Source: UBA4416 sp963422675 (GTDB taxonomy: Bacteria; Bacteroidota; Bacteroidia; B-17B0; Aurantibacillaceae). From it: 64,000 nucleotides of DNA. The stretch is taken from positions 1-64,000 of the forward strand of contig CAXVYS010000031.1 of NCBI GenBank assembly GCA_963422675.2, read 5' to 3'. The position numbers and the translations under genes were made by a program. The number at the start of each line of letters is the position of its first letter. Positions within the stretch are counted from its first letter, which is position 1. The notes under the pieces are model-generated. The model ran no database searches and was not told where the DNA came from. It worked only from the letters and a program-made list of their open reading frames with translations. Below, piece after piece: positions 37,331-46,442 of the stretch.

Positions 37331-38520
37331 TTGAGTAAGTTAAAGTCGTGAAGTGTATTCAAAATGTAATTGCCAAGTTCGGTATCATGTTTCCCTCCGG
37401 GATATGTATACAATGTTATATCACCGCCGGCGGCAGTTAATCCGTTCCTGGCATCTACAGAGTTAAAGTAGGGAACAAGAGCATCATCATCGCCGTGGTG
37501 AAGAAAAACTTTGCCTATTGGTTTCCAGTTTTCGTGAAAGGAATTGTTTTTTAACTCGTTTATAAACGCAACGTCTGTTCCATTCATTATTTTAGAAAGA
37601 AAATATTCCTTAAAAATATCTTCAGGTTTATTGGAAGGAGTGAGAATAGATGACATTTGATTAAAAACAGGATATGAATAAATTTGATCTGTTGGTCTTT
37701 GAATGGTTGAAAATTTATTCATCGAATAAATACCCCAGGATAGGATAGGCAATGCAGCAAATTCTTTAGATTTATCGCTTAAAACCTCTTCAGCAAAACG
37801 TGTAAAATTATAAGGCCCTGATAAACCGGAGCTGGCAACAACTGTAAATTCGTTTGAATACCCTTCCTGTATGTATTTATGTGCCGAAAGGCATGCGCCG
37901 GCACCTTGCGACCAACCGGTAATAAATAAACGATTATCATAATGTAATCCTTGTTGACTCATAAATTGTTTTACTGCCAGGAGTCCGTCAATATTCGATG
38001 TAAACATTTCAGGATAATAAACATATGGATGATCTTTGTTCAGAGTAAGACCAAAACCAATATAATCCGGTAAAAATACAGCATATCCTGCGGATGCCCA
38101 GCTTAAACCCATGTTTCTGATATCTCTGTGAGTATCTTTACTACCATCATATAGTGAGGGTGTTATTTTTTCGACGCCAAGGGTTGCCGATGGAATTTCA
38201 GTTCCATGACAATACATGATAAGGTTAATAGAATCAATTTCATTTGGTAAGATTAATAAACCTCTTGAATCGATTGGTTTTCCAAGATATTCGGTTCTGT
38301 AAGTGATAGAATAGTATGTCACATCATGTAAGGCAAAACTTTGAGCTGAGAGTTCCGTTACACGATCTACAATTTCAGCTTTAGTTAAGTTACCTCTGTT
38401 GGAAAATTCCATTAATTGTCCCCGATTGGAATCCGGTAAATCTTTTTTCTTCTTGCATCCTGTTATTAAGACTAAAATTAAAAGTAGTTTAACAAAATTA
38501 TAGTTATGTAGCACATTCAT
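37327..38520 (-). CDS. alpha/beta-hydrolase lipoprotein (secretory-lipase-like esterase)
   Basis: 397 residues. Lipobox LVLITGC with Cys22 followed by KKKKD. Hydrolase core with oxyanion segment YCHGTEIP, nucleophile elbow GWSQGAGA (Ser204), acid region in HHGDDDALVPYFNS and catalytic His in YPGGKHDTEL. Length and the GxSQGAxA elbow fit secretory-lipase/prolyl-peptidase-like hydrolases. Predicted to sit on the envelope and cleave ester or acyl substrates. Four-base overlap with the PorP/SprF-like gene. Substrate unknown. Confidence 0.82.
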   Translation of the reverse strand: MNVLHNYNFVKLLLILVLITGCKKKKDLPDSNRGQLMEFSNRGNLTKAEIVDRVTELSAQSFALHDVTYYSITYRTEYLGKPIDSRGLLILPNEIDSINLIMYCHGTEIPSATLGVEKITPSLYDGSKDTHRDIRNMGLSWASAGYAVFLPDYIGFGLTLNKDHPYVYYPEMFTSNIDGLLAVKQFMSQQGLHYDNRLFITGWSQGAGACLSAHKYIQEGYSNEFTVVASSGLSGPYNFTRFAEEVLSDKSKEFAALPILSWGIYSMNKFSTIQRPTDQIYSYPVFNQMSSILTPSNKPEDIFKEYFLSKIMNGTDVAFINELKNNSFHENWKPIGKVFLHHGDDDALVPYFNSVDARNGLTAAGGDITLYTYPGGKHDTELGNYILNTLHDFNLLK

Positions 38521-38615
38521 AGTTTTAAATTATCCCCTTTATAACATAAGAAAGCACCTCTCATAGCTAATGATTATAGGGTTAATTCTACTAATGTAGA
38601 CCATCGAATAAAACC

Positions 38616-38665
38616 TTGCAATACGTATAAATACCCGTTTACATAAGTATTTGTACGTATTGTAA
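38616..38665. repeat. large inverted repeat upstream of the NarL-type regulator
   Basis: TTGCAATACGTATAAATAC (38616-38634) is the reverse complement of 38647-38665 at 17 of 19 positions; both differences allow G-T pairing. The 12-base centre gives a strong hairpin in RNA or a dyad in DNA. No T-run follows on the plus strand. Confidence 0.65.
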
Positions 38666-38682
38666 TTTAGTGGAGAACCTCT

Positions 38683-38690
38683 TACCTTTG
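38683..38690 (+). promoter_or_regulatory. -7 promoter element TACCTTTG
   Basis: Exact TAnnTTTG match 275 bases before the regulator; a near -33 (TTG) lies about 20 bases upstream, just at the edge of the inverted repeat. Confidence 0.45.
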
Positions 38691-38809
38691 TAGTGCCAAC
38701 AGAAAAATCGTAAGGATGTTTTCTTAGGTAAATATATTTTTTAATGAAATAATTTGACTCCACTTTTAAATATTAACCTATTATCATAATTAAGAATAAA
38801 AAATTATTA

Positions 38810-38817
38810 TATATTTG
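38810..38817 (+). promoter_or_regulatory. -7 promoter element TATATTTG
   Basis: Exact TAnnTTTG match 147 bases before the regulator start, no -33 match at standard spacing. Alternative to the upstream box. Confidence 0.3.
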
Positions 38818-38964
38818 TTTTTATTAAAGAAATTGCAGTGCAACAATGTTTTTTTGTTTTCAATCTACAGGTTATTCCGGATCCTTGGATAAATAAATGC
38901 GGAACATTTATGCCAGGCTATTTGTGAATACAGATTTAATTCATCATAACTCTAAATACGTAAT

Positions 38965-39627
38965 ATGACCATGCAAAAAGCAATTAAGTTAATGATTGTA
39001 GATGATCACACGAGTGTGAGACAAACGATAGCCTCTTATTTAAAAGAGTTTAACTTTCAGACTATCTATCAAGCCTCAAATGGAAAAGAAGCGATAGCGC
39101 TTTTAAAAGACAGGCAACCGGACGTTGTTTTAATGGATATTGAAATGCCTCTTATGAATGGCTTAGAAGCTCTTCAAATAATTAAACAGGACTATCCTGC
39201 TATTAAGGTTATCATGTTATCAGGCCATTGCGATAACGTTTACGTTACAGAAACCATGAAAAACGGTGCCGATGCATTTTTACCTAAACATTGCAGTATG
39301 GAAGTATTGATGACTGTTATCAATGATGTATATGAAAACAAGCCATTTATTTTCGAGAAAGCGATAGATACGCCATTACCAACATATATTCAAAAACCTG
39401 ATCCTGAAATACTTATGGGGCAACGTTCCTTAACTTCAGAGGAGGTTGAAATCCTGATTGCTCTTTGTGAAGGGAAAACCATGAAAACAATAGCGGAAGA
39501 ATGTAACATGCCGTTGAAAACTATTAGTTCTCATACGGATAATATTTATAAAAAAACATTCCTTACTACTAAAATAGCACTTGTAAAATATGCTGTTAAA
39601 AATGGATACATTAGTTTTAAAGAGTGA
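38965..39627 (+). CDS. NarL/LuxR-type response regulator (orphan)
   Basis: 220 residues. Receiver domain about 8-122 with acidic pocket VDDH, phosphoacceptor in VVLMDIEMPLMNG, and Lys in FLPKHCS. Effector helix-turn-helix about 150-215: LTSEEVEILIALCEGKTMKT and MPLKTISSHTDNIYKKT, the usual LuxR pattern slightly diverged (CEGKTMKTIAEE for the usual G-x-S-N/T-K-E-I-A). No kinase gene is adjacent, so it is an orphan and must be served by a distant kinase. A second ATG two codons downstream is equally possible as the start. Targets unknown. Confidence 0.88.
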   Translation: MTMQKAIKLMIVDDHTSVRQTIASYLKEFNFQTIYQASNGKEAIALLKDRQPDVVLMDIEMPLMNGLEALQIIKQDYPAIKVIMLSGHCDNVYVTETMKNGADAFLPKHCSMEVLMTVINDVYENKPFIFEKAIDTPLPTYIQKPDPEILMGQRSLTSEEVEILIALCEGKTMKTIAEECNMPLKTISSHTDNIYKKTFLTTKIALVKYAVKNGYISFKE

Positions 39628-39666
39628 AATTTTAGTTAGTAGAACTTAAGTACACCAAAAATAATT

Positions 39667-39699
39667 AAGGAATTAACTATTTCTAATAGTTAATTCCTT
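39667..39699. terminator. bidirectional intrinsic terminator between convergent genes
   Basis: Perfect 15-base stem AAGGAATTAACTATT (39667-39681) with AATAGTTAATTCCTT (39685-39699), loop TCT. T-rich tracts follow on both strands. It overlaps the last codons of the minus-strand gene, whose stop is at 39690. Confidence 0.8.
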
Positions 39700-42155
39700 G
39701 TTGAATTTTTTAGTAGTTCGATCACGGAAAGATTGTAATTATCCTTGATTTGAATATAAGCTACATTTCGAATGGCTTCAGCACCTAGTTTTCGTTTTTC
39801 CAAAGAAGCTGTCAAGCCTAAATAAACTTTGTTGTTTTTATTTCCAATGGCTTTAAGAATTATTTGAAATAGCATTTGTTTATAGGTTTTATATTGAGAC
39901 AGATAGTTATAATCCAGACCTAATATAACAGGTGAATAGTTTGTGTTTCTATACGCAAAACCTACTGCAACAATTGTATCCTGTTGATCTCCATCTTTTA
40001 TTTTTAGTTCGATAATATCCCACTCTTTTGAGTGGCTTATTGCATGAAACAACTTTTTAGGTAATTTAAAATCATTGATTGTTAGATTTTTCTCTTTTAC
40101 ATTTTCATATAATGAATACCAATTATCAACCTGCATACTTGTAGGATGAGTTACTATTTTGGTTTCTAAAAACGGTTCATATTTTAGTATATCGTTATTA
40201 AAATGTATTCGTTTTTTTGAAGGCAATGATTCTATAAATGTTTTTCTATCCGGAATATTTTCTAAGCTGAGGACATGACGATCTTCCATCAAAATTTTCA
40301 CAAAACCCTGGTCTAGTAAAAAATCTTTTACCTCTGCATTACTTTCTTCAAAATCACGTAAGATCAAGGTTGTCGCATTTAAGGTATACTGATCCTTCCA
40401 AACCTGCTCAAGAAGTAAGACAAATGCCTCTTTCCAGGTTTTGTTGGTTTTATCTAAAAATAAATGTTCCCCATCCGTTAACAATGTTCCCATCATTAAT
40501 GTTTTTGAGGTTAAATAATACTTATCCTTTTTTCGTTGTTTTTCAATTTCGGTAGATACGTGTGAATCCGCTAACATATCATCTTTAGTAATCATAGACG
40601 TAAAAAAAGTAGCAAGAACAATTTTATCTTTCTTATCCCTGATAAAATAATAATGAAAACTCCAGTTTTCTTCAGGATGCTCATTATCCTTAAAAACATC
40701 TTCTAATAGAGATAGGGCCTTCCAATCAAATGAACCTTTGTCTTCAAATAAATTATCCCATTCTTTTTGCTCTATGGCTTGAATGGTATTGAAATACTGT
40801 AATTTGAATTCAGAATTCTTTTTTTCTGGTGTATGATCTTTTTGTATGGATTGTTGTTCATGTTTTATTTTTTGTTCTTTTATACCTGGCATAGACCGAA
40901 AAGCCCCATAGATGTCAGACATTGATTTATGCTCTTCTTTTAATACAACAGGTAAAAATGAATGTATTCGGTCAACTAATTTTTCAATGTCTTCTTTAGT
41001 ATGATGCAATGTAAGGGCAAACCGAATCCCCGTGCAGGTTTCCGGAACAGCCGGATAAATACCTAAGTTAACATGCAGACCTTCTTTTAACAACCGTTCA
41101 TTCATATTGTAAGCCACCTTTGGTGCCCCCAAACCAATAAAGAATATGGGTGAAGAAGACTGGGAAATAACCGGCAAATTGAGATCTGATAAAAGCTTAT
41201 TGCAATAGACAATATTTTCTGCCAAAGCATTTTGGCGCTGATAAATTTCCGGTGAAAGATGAATTTTGGCTGAGGCTATGGAAGCCCCAATTACAGAAGG
41301 TTGTTGTGGTCCTGAATAGGTTAACGGACCACCCCAGTTTTTAATACGCATGTATTGTTCATGATCCGAAAAAACAAATATTCCGCCGGCAGAGGCGAAG
41401 CCTTTGGCTAAAGAGCTGCAAAGTACAATACGATTGGTAAGTTCCAGTTGACTTAATGTATAGCCGGTGCCATTTTTTCCTGCCCAGCTCATTCCGTGAG
41501 CATCGTCAATATATAAATGAAGATTCTTGTATTTTGAAAGTAAGGATTTAAGCAGCAGGATCGGTGCCGGATCTCCATACATAGAATAAATACCGTCTAA
41601 AAAATACCAGATTTTTTCATGTCGGGCAGACAAAGCCTGAATCTTGCTTTCCAATTCATCCAAACGGTTATGGCGTAACAGGTTAACCGGAATACCTCTT
41701 AAAATAAGTTCTTTTCCTGCATCCTGCATAGAAATATGGGCCTGGTGGTCAAAGATCACTGCATCATGATCATTAATAAGAATGGGAATAACCGAACGGT
41801 GGCCTAAAGTAGAGGAAGTGGATAGAATGACGTTAGCTCCGAACATTTCATTAAGTAATTCTTCCAGTTCTTTATATAATGTAAATGAGGTGTAAGTACG
41901 GGACGAGGAGAACTGTGAACCGTATCTTCTGATGGCATCTATCGACGCTTCTTTGATCCGTTCATCCGTTTCGAGCCCCAGATAGCTGCAGGAACCAAAA
42001 TTAACAAGTTTGTTGTTATTTAGAGTAATGATCCTGCCGTCAAAGCCCTGATCTTCTGTGAACTGATGCACAATCCCTTTTGTGCGGCCTACATTTATAA
42101 ATTCGTTCACTATATCAATGAAGCTGGAATACTTGTTTATTTGTCTATTTGACAT
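39690..42155 (-). CDS. alpha-oxoamine synthase fused to an acyltransferase-like domain
   Basis: 821 residues from the ATG at 42155 (MSNRQINKYSS), chosen over the upstream ATG at 42206 because homologous oxoamine synthases begin near here. N-terminal half (about 1-410): fold-type-I PLP enzyme of the 8-amino-7-oxononanoate/serine palmitoyltransferase group, with FGSCSYLGLE, STLGHRSVIP, the PLP aspartate in YIDDAHGMSW and the Schiff-base lysine in SSLAKGFASAGG (about 251). C-terminal half (about 450-821): GNAT/FemAB-like region (RDKKDKIVLATFF, TTLILRDFEESNAEVKDFLL, VYLGLTASLEKRKLGAEA). The fusion implies coupled formation and N-acylation of an amino-ketone, perhaps an unusual sphingoid- or sulfonolipid-like base; the product is inference. 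Confidence 0.85.
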   Translation of the reverse strand: MSNRQINKYSSFIDIVNEFINVGRTKGIVHQFTEDQGFDGRIITLNNNKLVNFGSCSYLGLETDERIKEASIDAIRRYGSQFSSSRTYTSFTLYKELEELLNEMFGANVILSTSSTLGHRSVIPILINDHDAVIFDHQAHISMQDAGKELILRGIPVNLLRHNRLDELESKIQALSARHEKIWYFLDGIYSMYGDPAPILLLKSLLSKYKNLHLYIDDAHGMSWAGKNGTGYTLSQLELTNRIVLCSSLAKGFASAGGIFVFSDHEQYMRIKNWGGPLTYSGPQQPSVIGASIASAKIHLSPEIYQRQNALAENIVYCNKLLSDLNLPVISQSSSPIFFIGLGAPKVAYNMNERLLKEGLHVNLGIYPAVPETCTGIRFALTLHHTKEDIEKLVDRIHSFLPVVLKEEHKSMSDIYGAFRSMPGIKEQKIKHEQQSIQKDHTPEKKNSEFKLQYFNTIQAIEQKEWDNLFEDKGSFDWKALSLLEDVFKDNEHPEENWSFHYYFIRDKKDKIVLATFFTSMITKDDMLADSHVSTEIEKQRKKDKYYLTSKTLMMGTLLTDGEHLFLDKTNKTWKEAFVLLLEQVWKDQYTLNATTLILRDFEESNAEVKDFLLDQGFVKILMEDRHVLSLENIPDRKTFIESLPSKKRIHFNNDILKYEPFLETKIVTHPTSMQVDNWYSLYENVKEKNLTINDFKLPKKLFHAISHSKEWDIIELKIKDGDQQDTIVAVGFAYRNTNYSPVILGLDYNYLSQYKTYKQMLFQIILKAIGNKNNKVYLGLTASLEKRKLGAEAIRNVAYIQIKDNYNLSVIELLKNSTRN

Positions 42156-42205
42156 TATGGTACATGTTTTGTAATATTGAGAAAAGTATAAAATTAAACA
42201 TTTCA

Positions 42206-42625
42206 ATGGCAGATCAGCTCCAAAATAATACAGGTAATAAGAAATACTTGAAAAATGACTACATGGAAATGTGGATCGAAAATGGAATTATTTATGGGAT
42301 TTATCTCCCTAACACCGTAGTTACTTTGGCTGCGGCGAAACAATGCGTTGAAGACCGTTTGAAAATAGCCGATGGAATAAGCTATCCTTCCTTAGTTGAT
42401 TTGCAAAATGTTGCCGGTGAAGAGAAGGAAGCGAGGGAATATTATAGCAGTGTTGAAGGGACAAGGAATTTAATTGCCGGGGCTTTTTTAGTTAAAACGT
42501 ATCTTCCGGCATTATTGGCAAATATTTATCTTACGTTAAATAAACCAAGAGTGCCCGCACGTCTTTTTAAGCACAAGGAAAATGCGGTTAGGTGGTTGGA
42601 GCTCTTTAAAAACCAGTTAAATTAA
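42206..42625 (+). CDS. small STAS/SpoIIAA-like protein
   Basis: 139 residues from the ATG at 42206 (MADQLQNNTGNK); an upstream in-frame ATG at 42149 would overlap the divergent synthase start. The pattern YMEMWIENGIIYGIYLPNTV, then AAKQCVEDRLKIADG, YPSLVDLQNV, AGAFLVKTYLPALLANIYL fits small Bacteroidota proteins of the DUF7793/SpoIIAA-like group that adopt a STAS-like fold. The 50 bases between its start and the synthase start must hold both promoters. Role unknown. Confidence 0.72.
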   Translation: MADQLQNNTGNKKYLKNDYMEMWIENGIIYGIYLPNTVVTLAAAKQCVEDRLKIADGISYPSLVDLQNVAGEEKEAREYYSSVEGTRNLIAGAFLVKTYLPALLANIYLTLNKPRVPARLFKHKENAVRWLELFKNQLN

Positions 42626-42654
42626 TTAATGTTATGGAGTAGGACGAATTTGTT

Positions 42655-45063
42655 TTATAATTTAACCTGCAGGGTTACGTAAAAATTTCTTGGATCAGAG
42701 GGTAAAATACCGGGCCCTGGATAGCCTTCAGCCCTTCTCGTAAAATATATTTCACTCATGAAATTATTTACACCAGCCGATAGGTTTAAAAATTTATAGG
42801 TGTATTGTGCAGATATATCACAGATGGTATAAGCAGGAATTATACCGGTGATGGCATTGGTACTGAACTTAGAATTTGTGGCATCTGAATATTGTTCGGC
42901 AGTATATGCTCCTTGTACAGTTGTACTGAATTGTTTGTATTTATACGTGAAGCCGCTTCTGAAAATAGTTTGAGGAACAAATTCAACCAGTTTGTTTTTA
43001 AAGCCACTTTGCTTACTATCAATATAACGGGCATCGGTATAAGAAGCGTTAATAAAATAACTTAGTTTACGTTTGGCGTGTTTGTTGAAAAGCTTAAACA
43101 AATCGATCTCTGCAAAACATTCGGCGCCGATATTTCTACTGTCTGAAATATTGGTTCGGTATCGGTATAAAACGTAGGTAGAGCTGTCTACCTGCAATAC
43201 AGTGCCTATACGGTTGTTATAACGCAAATAATAAAGACTGAAATCGATGTACAGCAAATTTTTAAGACTCACCCGTACTCCGCCGTCTGTAGTATAACCG
43301 GTTTCATCTTTTAAATTATTATCCACTTTAAAATTCGGATTCACAATACGCATATCATTAAAGTTAATGGAACGGTAATTCTGACTAAAATTTGCATACA
43401 GTTCAACGGAAGAGGTTGGTTTGTATAATAAACCCAAACCTCCCAATACAAAGCTTCTCGTACTGTTTCTACTGTCAGTATGTTTAATATCGAGGATTGT
43501 ATTTCCGGCCAGATCTTTATTGGTTTCTCTGTAATAGCCGGCAGATGCGGTATTAATATATTCAAACCGAACGCCCGGAGTTAAACTTATTTTTTTTGTC
43601 AATTGAAAAATATTTTCCGAAAAAACGGCGATGTTCTTACTCGGAAATAAGTAAGAACTGTGTTCCAGATTATCGGGATGCAGGAAATTAAAATTCGCTT
43701 TTGAAGTTGTATCACCCAACCCTTGTTGCCGGAATGTTTGACCCTGGTAATACCTTGCACCTACTAAAAAAGTAGAGGTATTGTTAAGTAAACTATACTG
43801 ATGTAGTAACCGGAGTTCGGAACCGAAATTTTTATATTGATCACCTAAAATATCTCTTTCTGCCAGAGGATCGGCACGGTTTATTTGTCCTAAAATGCCC
43901 ACCGTAATACGTTCGGCCATTAACCCGAAATTAAGCCAGTTTAATTTTGTGGAAGGTGTTATTTTCCAATCTAAGCTTAAGGATGCAAGGTTCCAGTTAA
44001 CCTTGAACCAGTTTCTGTTTCTGATACTTTGCTGTGGATCTTTCTCAAATAAATTATCGGTTAAACCGCCCGGTTGGTGCGCCAGATAAGTCATGTAAGT
44101 ATACTCGCCTGTAATTTTTACGGAATTGGATACCTGGTAACTTACTCCGGCAAAGGCATTGTGTGTTTTAAATTCTGAATTTCTTCGCCAACCGTTGCCT
44201 TCTTTGTATTGATAAAAAGTATAATAATTTATTTTTTTGACGGTACCACCAATGCTGTTGAATGAATTGAATAAGCCAAAGGAGCCATAGGTTTGGCGGG
44301 AGGTAAGCTGTATTTTTTTTGTTTCCGGACCTTTTTTAAACTTAAAATTGATAAAACCTCCAAATTGTGTTCCGTACTGCAAGCTCGCTGCACCGCGGAT
44401 AATCTCAATTCGATCTAAAGCTTCGGTAGCCGGTGTATAGTAGCTTTCAGGATAACCTAAAGCATCGGCACTGATATCATAACCGTTTTGGCGTGTATTA
44501 AAATTTGATACACGGTTTGGATTCAGTCCTCTTCCGCCTATTCCTAATTGAATCCCCGAGCCGTCATTCTCAAAAATATTAATCCCTGCTACTTTAGCAA
44601 AAATCTGCCGTGAGTTATTGGTTGCCAGGTTAGCGTTGATGTCGTTCAACGAAATCACTTCACTTTTTTTTCCGGCGTAGATAGCGGTACCTTCTACGTT
44701 TAATAATTTTCCAATTCCGAATGTATTTTCTTTTTGAGATTCAATCACTACTTCATTCAGTGTGGTGGAAATCGAATCGAGCTGGATCAGGACAGACATA
44801 TCTGCTTTTACCACCAATTTTTCGGTATGTTTTTTATAGCCGGGTAAAAAAATCGTGAGGTTTAAAGAACCTGCTTTTACATGCTCTAACCTAAATTTAC
44901 CTGCCGCATCTGTTTCTGCTTTTTGATTATGAGAGGTAACAGAGGCTTTCACCGCGGCTGCACCGGAAGGAACAAAGACGGTTCCTTCTATGGTAAATTC
45001 CTGGCAAATTAATCGGCTTGCTGTTAAAATGAATAAGAAGAATATAGTGTATTTGTTGAACAT
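42655..45063 (-). CDS. TonB-dependent outer-membrane receptor, FecA-like
   Basis: 802 residues. Signal peptide about 1-20, a carboxypeptidase-regulatory-like N-terminal domain (about 22-105, FTIEGTVFVPSGAAAVKA), plug domain about 125-245 (IEIIRGAASLQYGTQFGGFI) and a 22-strand barrel ending in NFYVTLQVKL with terminal aromatic/hydrophobic pattern. The GRGLNPNRVSNFNTRQNGYD region resembles ferric-citrate-type receptors. The start codon overlaps the stop of the HTTM gene (TAATG), so translation is coupled. Co-transcription with an imelysin suggests a metal (iron) or metal-chelate substrate. Confidence 0.9.
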   Translation of the reverse strand: MFNKYTIFFLFILTASRLICQEFTIEGTVFVPSGAAAVKASVTSHNQKAETDAAGKFRLEHVKAGSLNLTIFLPGYKKHTEKLVVKADMSVLIQLDSISTTLNEVVIESQKENTFGIGKLLNVEGTAIYAGKKSEVISLNDINANLATNNSRQIFAKVAGINIFENDGSGIQLGIGGRGLNPNRVSNFNTRQNGYDISADALGYPESYYTPATEALDRIEIIRGAASLQYGTQFGGFINFKFKKGPETKKIQLTSRQTYGSFGLFNSFNSIGGTVKKINYYTFYQYKEGNGWRRNSEFKTHNAFAGVSYQVSNSVKITGEYTYMTYLAHQPGGLTDNLFEKDPQQSIRNRNWFKVNWNLASLSLDWKITPSTKLNWLNFGLMAERITVGILGQINRADPLAERDILGDQYKNFGSELRLLHQYSLLNNTSTFLVGARYYQGQTFRQQGLGDTTSKANFNFLHPDNLEHSSYLFPSKNIAVFSENIFQLTKKISLTPGVRFEYINTASAGYYRETNKDLAGNTILDIKHTDSRNSTRSFVLGGLGLLYKPTSSVELYANFSQNYRSINFNDMRIVNPNFKVDNNLKDETGYTTDGGVRVSLKNLLYIDFSLYYLRYNNRIGTVLQVDSSTYVLYRYRTNISDSRNIGAECFAEIDLFKLFNKHAKRKLSYFINASYTDARYIDSKQSGFKNKLVEFVPQTIFRSGFTYKYKQFSTTVQGAYTAEQYSDATNSKFSTNAITGIIPAYTICDISAQYTYKFLNLSAGVNNFMSEIYFTRRAEGYPGPGILPSDPRNFYVTLQVKL

Positions 45064-46442
45064 TAGTTATCCGGTGTCAAAGGAAGAATCCAGTTGGTTT
45101 GATGATCATTAGTATCTGCGCTGAGGTCAGTATGTTTGTCAATCATTAACCGGCTTGCTCTTCCGTTAAGAGTGACATATGCTTCTGCTACTATTTCTAT
45201 ATTGTTAAAGCCTTGTTTTTTATAATAGTCTTTTAAAAACCGTGCGTATTGCACCATCATGTCGGGTTGTGTAGACATCATTTTTTCCTGCATCGGCGTT
45301 AAATGATCGCGATTACTGATTTCTATTTCCTTACCGGTTGATTTATCTCTTACATAAAAAAAGGCAGTACCTGCTTTTTCCATCAGCATCACCCGCCACG
45401 AAAAACGATAGCCTTGTTCTGTCCAATACAAATTGCCTGGATATAGCAAATATCTAAACGGAACAACGATCTGAATAAAAAAATGAATCAGCATCACACT
45501 CACCAGCACTTTTTTATAGCTTCGGGAAGGAATGTAAGTGGCAGGTAGTTCTTCCGTTTTTTTAATCTTTAAAAGAGATTTTATGGTCGTGATTATTTTA
45601 AGATGAGCGGGTTCACTAAAGAATATGGTAGTTAAGGCGATCATGATATAAGGGAACATTCCGATATTAAAGAACAACGACGTTGCTAAATGAAAAAGGA
45701 TCACAAAAAAGTAAGCAGGTTTTATAAATCGTGGAATAAATAATAAAACAGGAATGGCCAGATCGTATACACAACTGAACCAGCTGAAAAAATAAGCTAC
45801 CCATTCTTTCGTTAGTAAACCACCAATAACAGGCATTTCGCTATGAGCGGGAAGCCATATTCTCAGCGGTTGTGCATTCAACAGCCAATCGGGATTGATT
45901 TTAGCGAGTCCGGCAAAAAAATAAACAATAAATACTTGTAGTTTAATAATCAGGATAAAATAGTTTGGTGTATAGGTGGCCGCCATATTTTTATTCAGAA
46001 AACTGTCGACAGAAAAATAACGATGTGCCGGTAAAAAAATAAGTAAAAAGCTGATGATGCTGATAAAGTAGTAATGATTCAAATAATTGGTTTTATCAAT
46101 CAGTTCAACATATGTAAAGGCGATAAAGAAAAGTATGGAAGCAAAACGGTATAAAAAACCTAAGGCAATACATAAGGCGCATAGGGCCATGAAAATAAAC
46201 ACAGCGTACATGCTTGTTTCACCTAAGGGCTTTACCCATTCGAAGCCTGCATACGGAAAAAATAATTCAGGTTTTACGTACATGCTGTACACCCAATCAT
46301 GCGCTATAAAGCGGACAATCGATACAAGCATTAATATGCCAAAGGCTATTCTAAAAACGGCCAATGGTGCAAGATGTACCGGTTTTAAGATATATGAACG
46401 AAGAGAACTAGTCACCGTCACCGTCCTGATAAGTAATAACAA
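45063..46442 (-). CDS. HTTM-domain membrane protein (vitamin K gamma-carboxylase-like)
   Basis: 459 residues with eight or so membrane segments in about 25-325 and a soluble C-terminus (about 330-459). The opening LAPLAVFRIAFGILMLVSIVRF and the HYYFISIISFLLIFLPAHRYFSVD block are HTTM/VKG-carboxylase signatures, including the CFMSWxxR-like GYRFSWRVMLMEKAG. ATG at 46442 overlaps the imelysin gene by 35 bases; a GTG within the overlap is an alternative start. HTTM genes commonly travel with imelysin-type lipoproteins and TonB receptors in Bacteroidota. Possible oxidoreductase or maturation factor for metal uptake; substrate unknown. Confidence 0.85.
   Translation of the reverse strand: MLLLIRTVTVTSSLRSYILKPVHLAPLAVFRIAFGILMLVSIVRFIAHDWVYSMYVKPELFFPYAGFEWVKPLGETSMYAVFIFMALCALCIALGFLYRFASILFFIAFTYVELIDKTNYLNHYYFISIISFLLIFLPAHRYFSVDSFLNKNMAATYTPNYFILIIKLQVFIVYFFAGLAKINPDWLLNAQPLRIWLPAHSEMPVIGGLLTKEWVAYFFSWFSCVYDLAIPVLLFIPRFIKPAYFFVILFHLATSLFFNIGMFPYIMIALTTIFFSEPAHLKIITTIKSLLKIKKTEELPATYIPSRSYKKVLVSVMLIHFFIQIVVPFRYLLYPGNLYWTEQGYRFSWRVMLMEKAGTAFFYVRDKSTGKEIEISNRDHLTPMQEKMMSTQPDMMVQYARFLKDYYKKQGFNNIEIVAEAYVTLNGRASRLMIDKHTDLSADTNDHQTNWILPLTPDN

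Larger units (their letters stand above)
38521..38964. other. 444-bp divergent intergenic region
   Basis: Lies between the esterase (minus) and the NarL-type regulator (plus). No gene seen. It holds a 19-base-arm inverted repeat (38616-38665) and two exact plus-strand -7 boxes (38683-38690, 38810-38817), leaving a regulator leader of roughly 145-270 bases. Confidence 0.6.

Noticed and set aside
38539..38763. 74-residue minus-strand frame upstream of the esterase
   Set aside because: Covers the inverted repeat and promoter boxes; atypical composition, no recognisable start context.
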